Shown here: positions 5,741-6,629 of the stretch, piece after piece
How the letters are laid out: the number at the start of each line of letters is the position of its first letter
Position numbering within the stretch: the stretch's first letter is position 1
Assembly: GCA_025357355.1 (NCBI GenBank)
Contig: JANXPK010000364.1
Location: 1-6,629, forward strand
Length of the DNA: 6,629 nt
Direction: 5' to 3'
Origin: Rhodobacterales bacterium
GTDB lineage: Bacteria; Pseudomonadota; Alphaproteobacteria; Rhodobacterales; Rhodobacteraceae
Notes under the pieces: model-generated
Seen by the model: only the letters and a program-made list of their open reading frames with translations
Database searches by the model: none
What the model was told of the DNA's origin: nothing
Position numbers and translations under genes: made by a program

Positions 5741-6610
5741 ATGACCGACAACCACCCGCCCGCCGACTATGAAGACCTGATCCGGGTCATCCACGACCGC
5801 TATGATAAAATGAGCAAGTCCTACCAGACCATCGCGGTCTATCTGACCCAGAACCCCAACGACGTCGCCGTGCTGTCGGTCACCGCCATCGCAGAACGCT
5901 GCGGCATCCACGCCTCGAACTTTGTCCGCTTTGCCCAGTCGCTGTCTTATACCGGTTTCAAGGACCTGCAGTCGGTCTATCAGCGCCGCCTGTCCACCGC
6001 CGCCCCCGGCTTTGACGCCCGCATCAAGGCGTTGCAGGCCGACCTTGGCGCGCATGAAGGTCATGGCGTGACGGGCTATCTGGCCGACCTTGTGGTGCGC
6101 GACGTGACCTCGTTGCAAGACCTGCTCGCCAATGTCAGCGCCACCCAGATCACCCGCGCGGCCGAGATGATGGAGCATGCCGACACCATTTACCTGATCG
6201 GCCAGTTGCGCTCGGCCCCGGTGGTGGACCTATTGCGCTACGTGCTGACCATGCTGGGCAAGCGCACCGTTCTGTTGGACGCCGGCGGCGGGCTGGCGAC
6301 CCATATGGCCAAAGTCATGCAACCCACCGACCTCTTGTTCGCCGTCTCGTTCCGCTTTTACGCGACCGAGGTGGTGAATGTGGTCGAACAGACCGCCGCG
6401 CGGGGCGTGCCCATCATTGCCATCTCTGACAGCACCCTGTCGCCGCTGGCCAAATCTGCCGAGGTCCTGTTTGCGGTTCCCGAACACGAATACACCTTTT
6501 CGCGCTCGCTCGCCGCCCCGATGTGCCTCGCCCAAGCCATTTGCGTCGCCCTGGCCGCCCGCCTGCACCCCGGCGCCGCCCCCCGCATCCCCGTGGTGAC
6601 AGAGACCTGA
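5741..6610 (+). CDS. RpiR/MurR-family transcriptional regulator (HTH plus SIS domain)
   Basis: This 289-residue protein has the RpiR layout. An N-terminal HTH_6 domain spans about residues 10-88, with the helix-turn-helix around TAIAERCGIHASNFVRFAQS (48-67) followed by GFKDLQSVYQRRL. A SIS sugar-phosphate isomerase-like domain spans about 138-275 (DTIYLIGQLRSAPV, then VLFAVPEHEYTFSRS). Members of this family usually bind phosphosugars through the SIS domain and repress or activate nearby sugar-catabolism genes. It is transcribed divergently from the sugar importer with a 349-base shared control region, so it is very probably the operon's local regulator and may autoregulate. The ATG at 5741 has a GAGGGG about 11 bases upstream, a slightly distant ribosome site. 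The N-terminal domain reads like regulators of sugar or inositol operons in rhizobia, but I cannot name the effector. The stop codon runs into a terminal palindrome. Confidence 0.93.
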   Translation: MTDNHPPADYEDLIRVIHDRYDKMSKSYQTIAVYLTQNPNDVAVLSVTAIAERCGIHASNFVRFAQSLSYTGFKDLQSVYQRRLSTAAPGFDARIKALQADLGAHEGHGVTGYLADLVVRDVTSLQDLLANVSATQITRAAEMMEHADTIYLIGQLRSAPVVDLLRYVLTMLGKRTVLLDAGGGLATHMAKVMQPTDLLFAVSFRFYATEVVNVVEQTAARGVPIIAISDSTLSPLAKSAEVLFAVPEHEYTFSRSLAAPMCLAQAICVALAARLHPGAAPRIPVVTET

Positions 6611-6629
6611 GTGCCCGGGCCCGGGCACT
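6610..6629 (+). terminator. Perfect GC palindrome at the regulator stop, probable terminator stem (window edge)
   Basis: AGTGCCCGGG is followed directly by its exact complement CCCGGGCACT. The palindrome begins with the last base of the regulator's TGA stop and ends at the final base of the window. In RNA it would fold into a GC stem with a small loop, as in an intrinsic terminator. The following bases, where a U tract should be, are outside the window, so the call is provisional. Confidence 0.55.

Noticed and set aside
5522..6178. Leftward open frame of 218 codons covering part of the regulator and the intergenic region
   Set aside because: It lies antisense to the helix-turn-helix and the start of the SIS domain of the RpiR gene and has no recognisable domain.

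Overview
The window looks like part of a high-GC alphaproteobacterial chromosome, most likely from a Rhodobacteraceae-type or related organism. This rests on the GC-rich codon use, the single-domain CUT2 ATPase, the XylF/XylH-like transporter style and the RpiR regulator. It is an inference from protein character, not a taxonomic assignment. I see no tRNA, rRNA, insertion sequence, CRISPR array or phage gene.

Layout. Positions 1-5391 carry one tightly packed leftward operon. In transcription order it encodes a XylF-like periplasmic sugar-binding protein (5391-4345), a XylH-like permease (4203-2797), a single-domain ABC ATPase (2772-2008), a Tat-exported vanadium haloperoxidase/PAP2-fold enzyme (2008-698) and a secreted FG-GAP/VCBS beta-propeller protein of the CRTAC1 type (696 to beyond position 1, so cut by the window edge). 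The divergent rightward gene at 5741-6610 encodes an RpiR/MurR-family regulator with an N-terminal helix-turn-helix and a C-terminal SIS domain. The window ends on a perfect GC palindrome right at that gene's stop codon, probably its terminator stem.

Control. The 349-base divergent intergenic region (5392-5740) holds a good leftward promoter candidate with a perfect TTGACA, several dyads around it and a strong Shine-Dalgarno for the binding-protein gene. A 13-bp-arm hairpin lies between the binding-protein and permease genes. It probably acts as a partial terminator or mRNA stabiliser, giving excess binding protein over membrane components. The last junctions are almost seamless: TGATG between ATPase and haloperoxidase, and a one-base gap before the GTG of the CRTAC1 gene.

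How the genes may work together. The binding protein, permease and ATPase form a CUT2 monosaccharide importer, and the RpiR protein probably senses a sugar phosphate and controls it. The unusual part is the apparent co-transcription of two exported proteins: an enzyme with every vanadate/phosphate-binding residue of the haloperoxidase family, and a calcium-binding-type propeller protein. One testable idea is that the exported enzyme, acting as a phosphatase or oxidant, releases or modifies an extracellular substrate that the importer then takes up. This is the best candidate here for an undescribed system.
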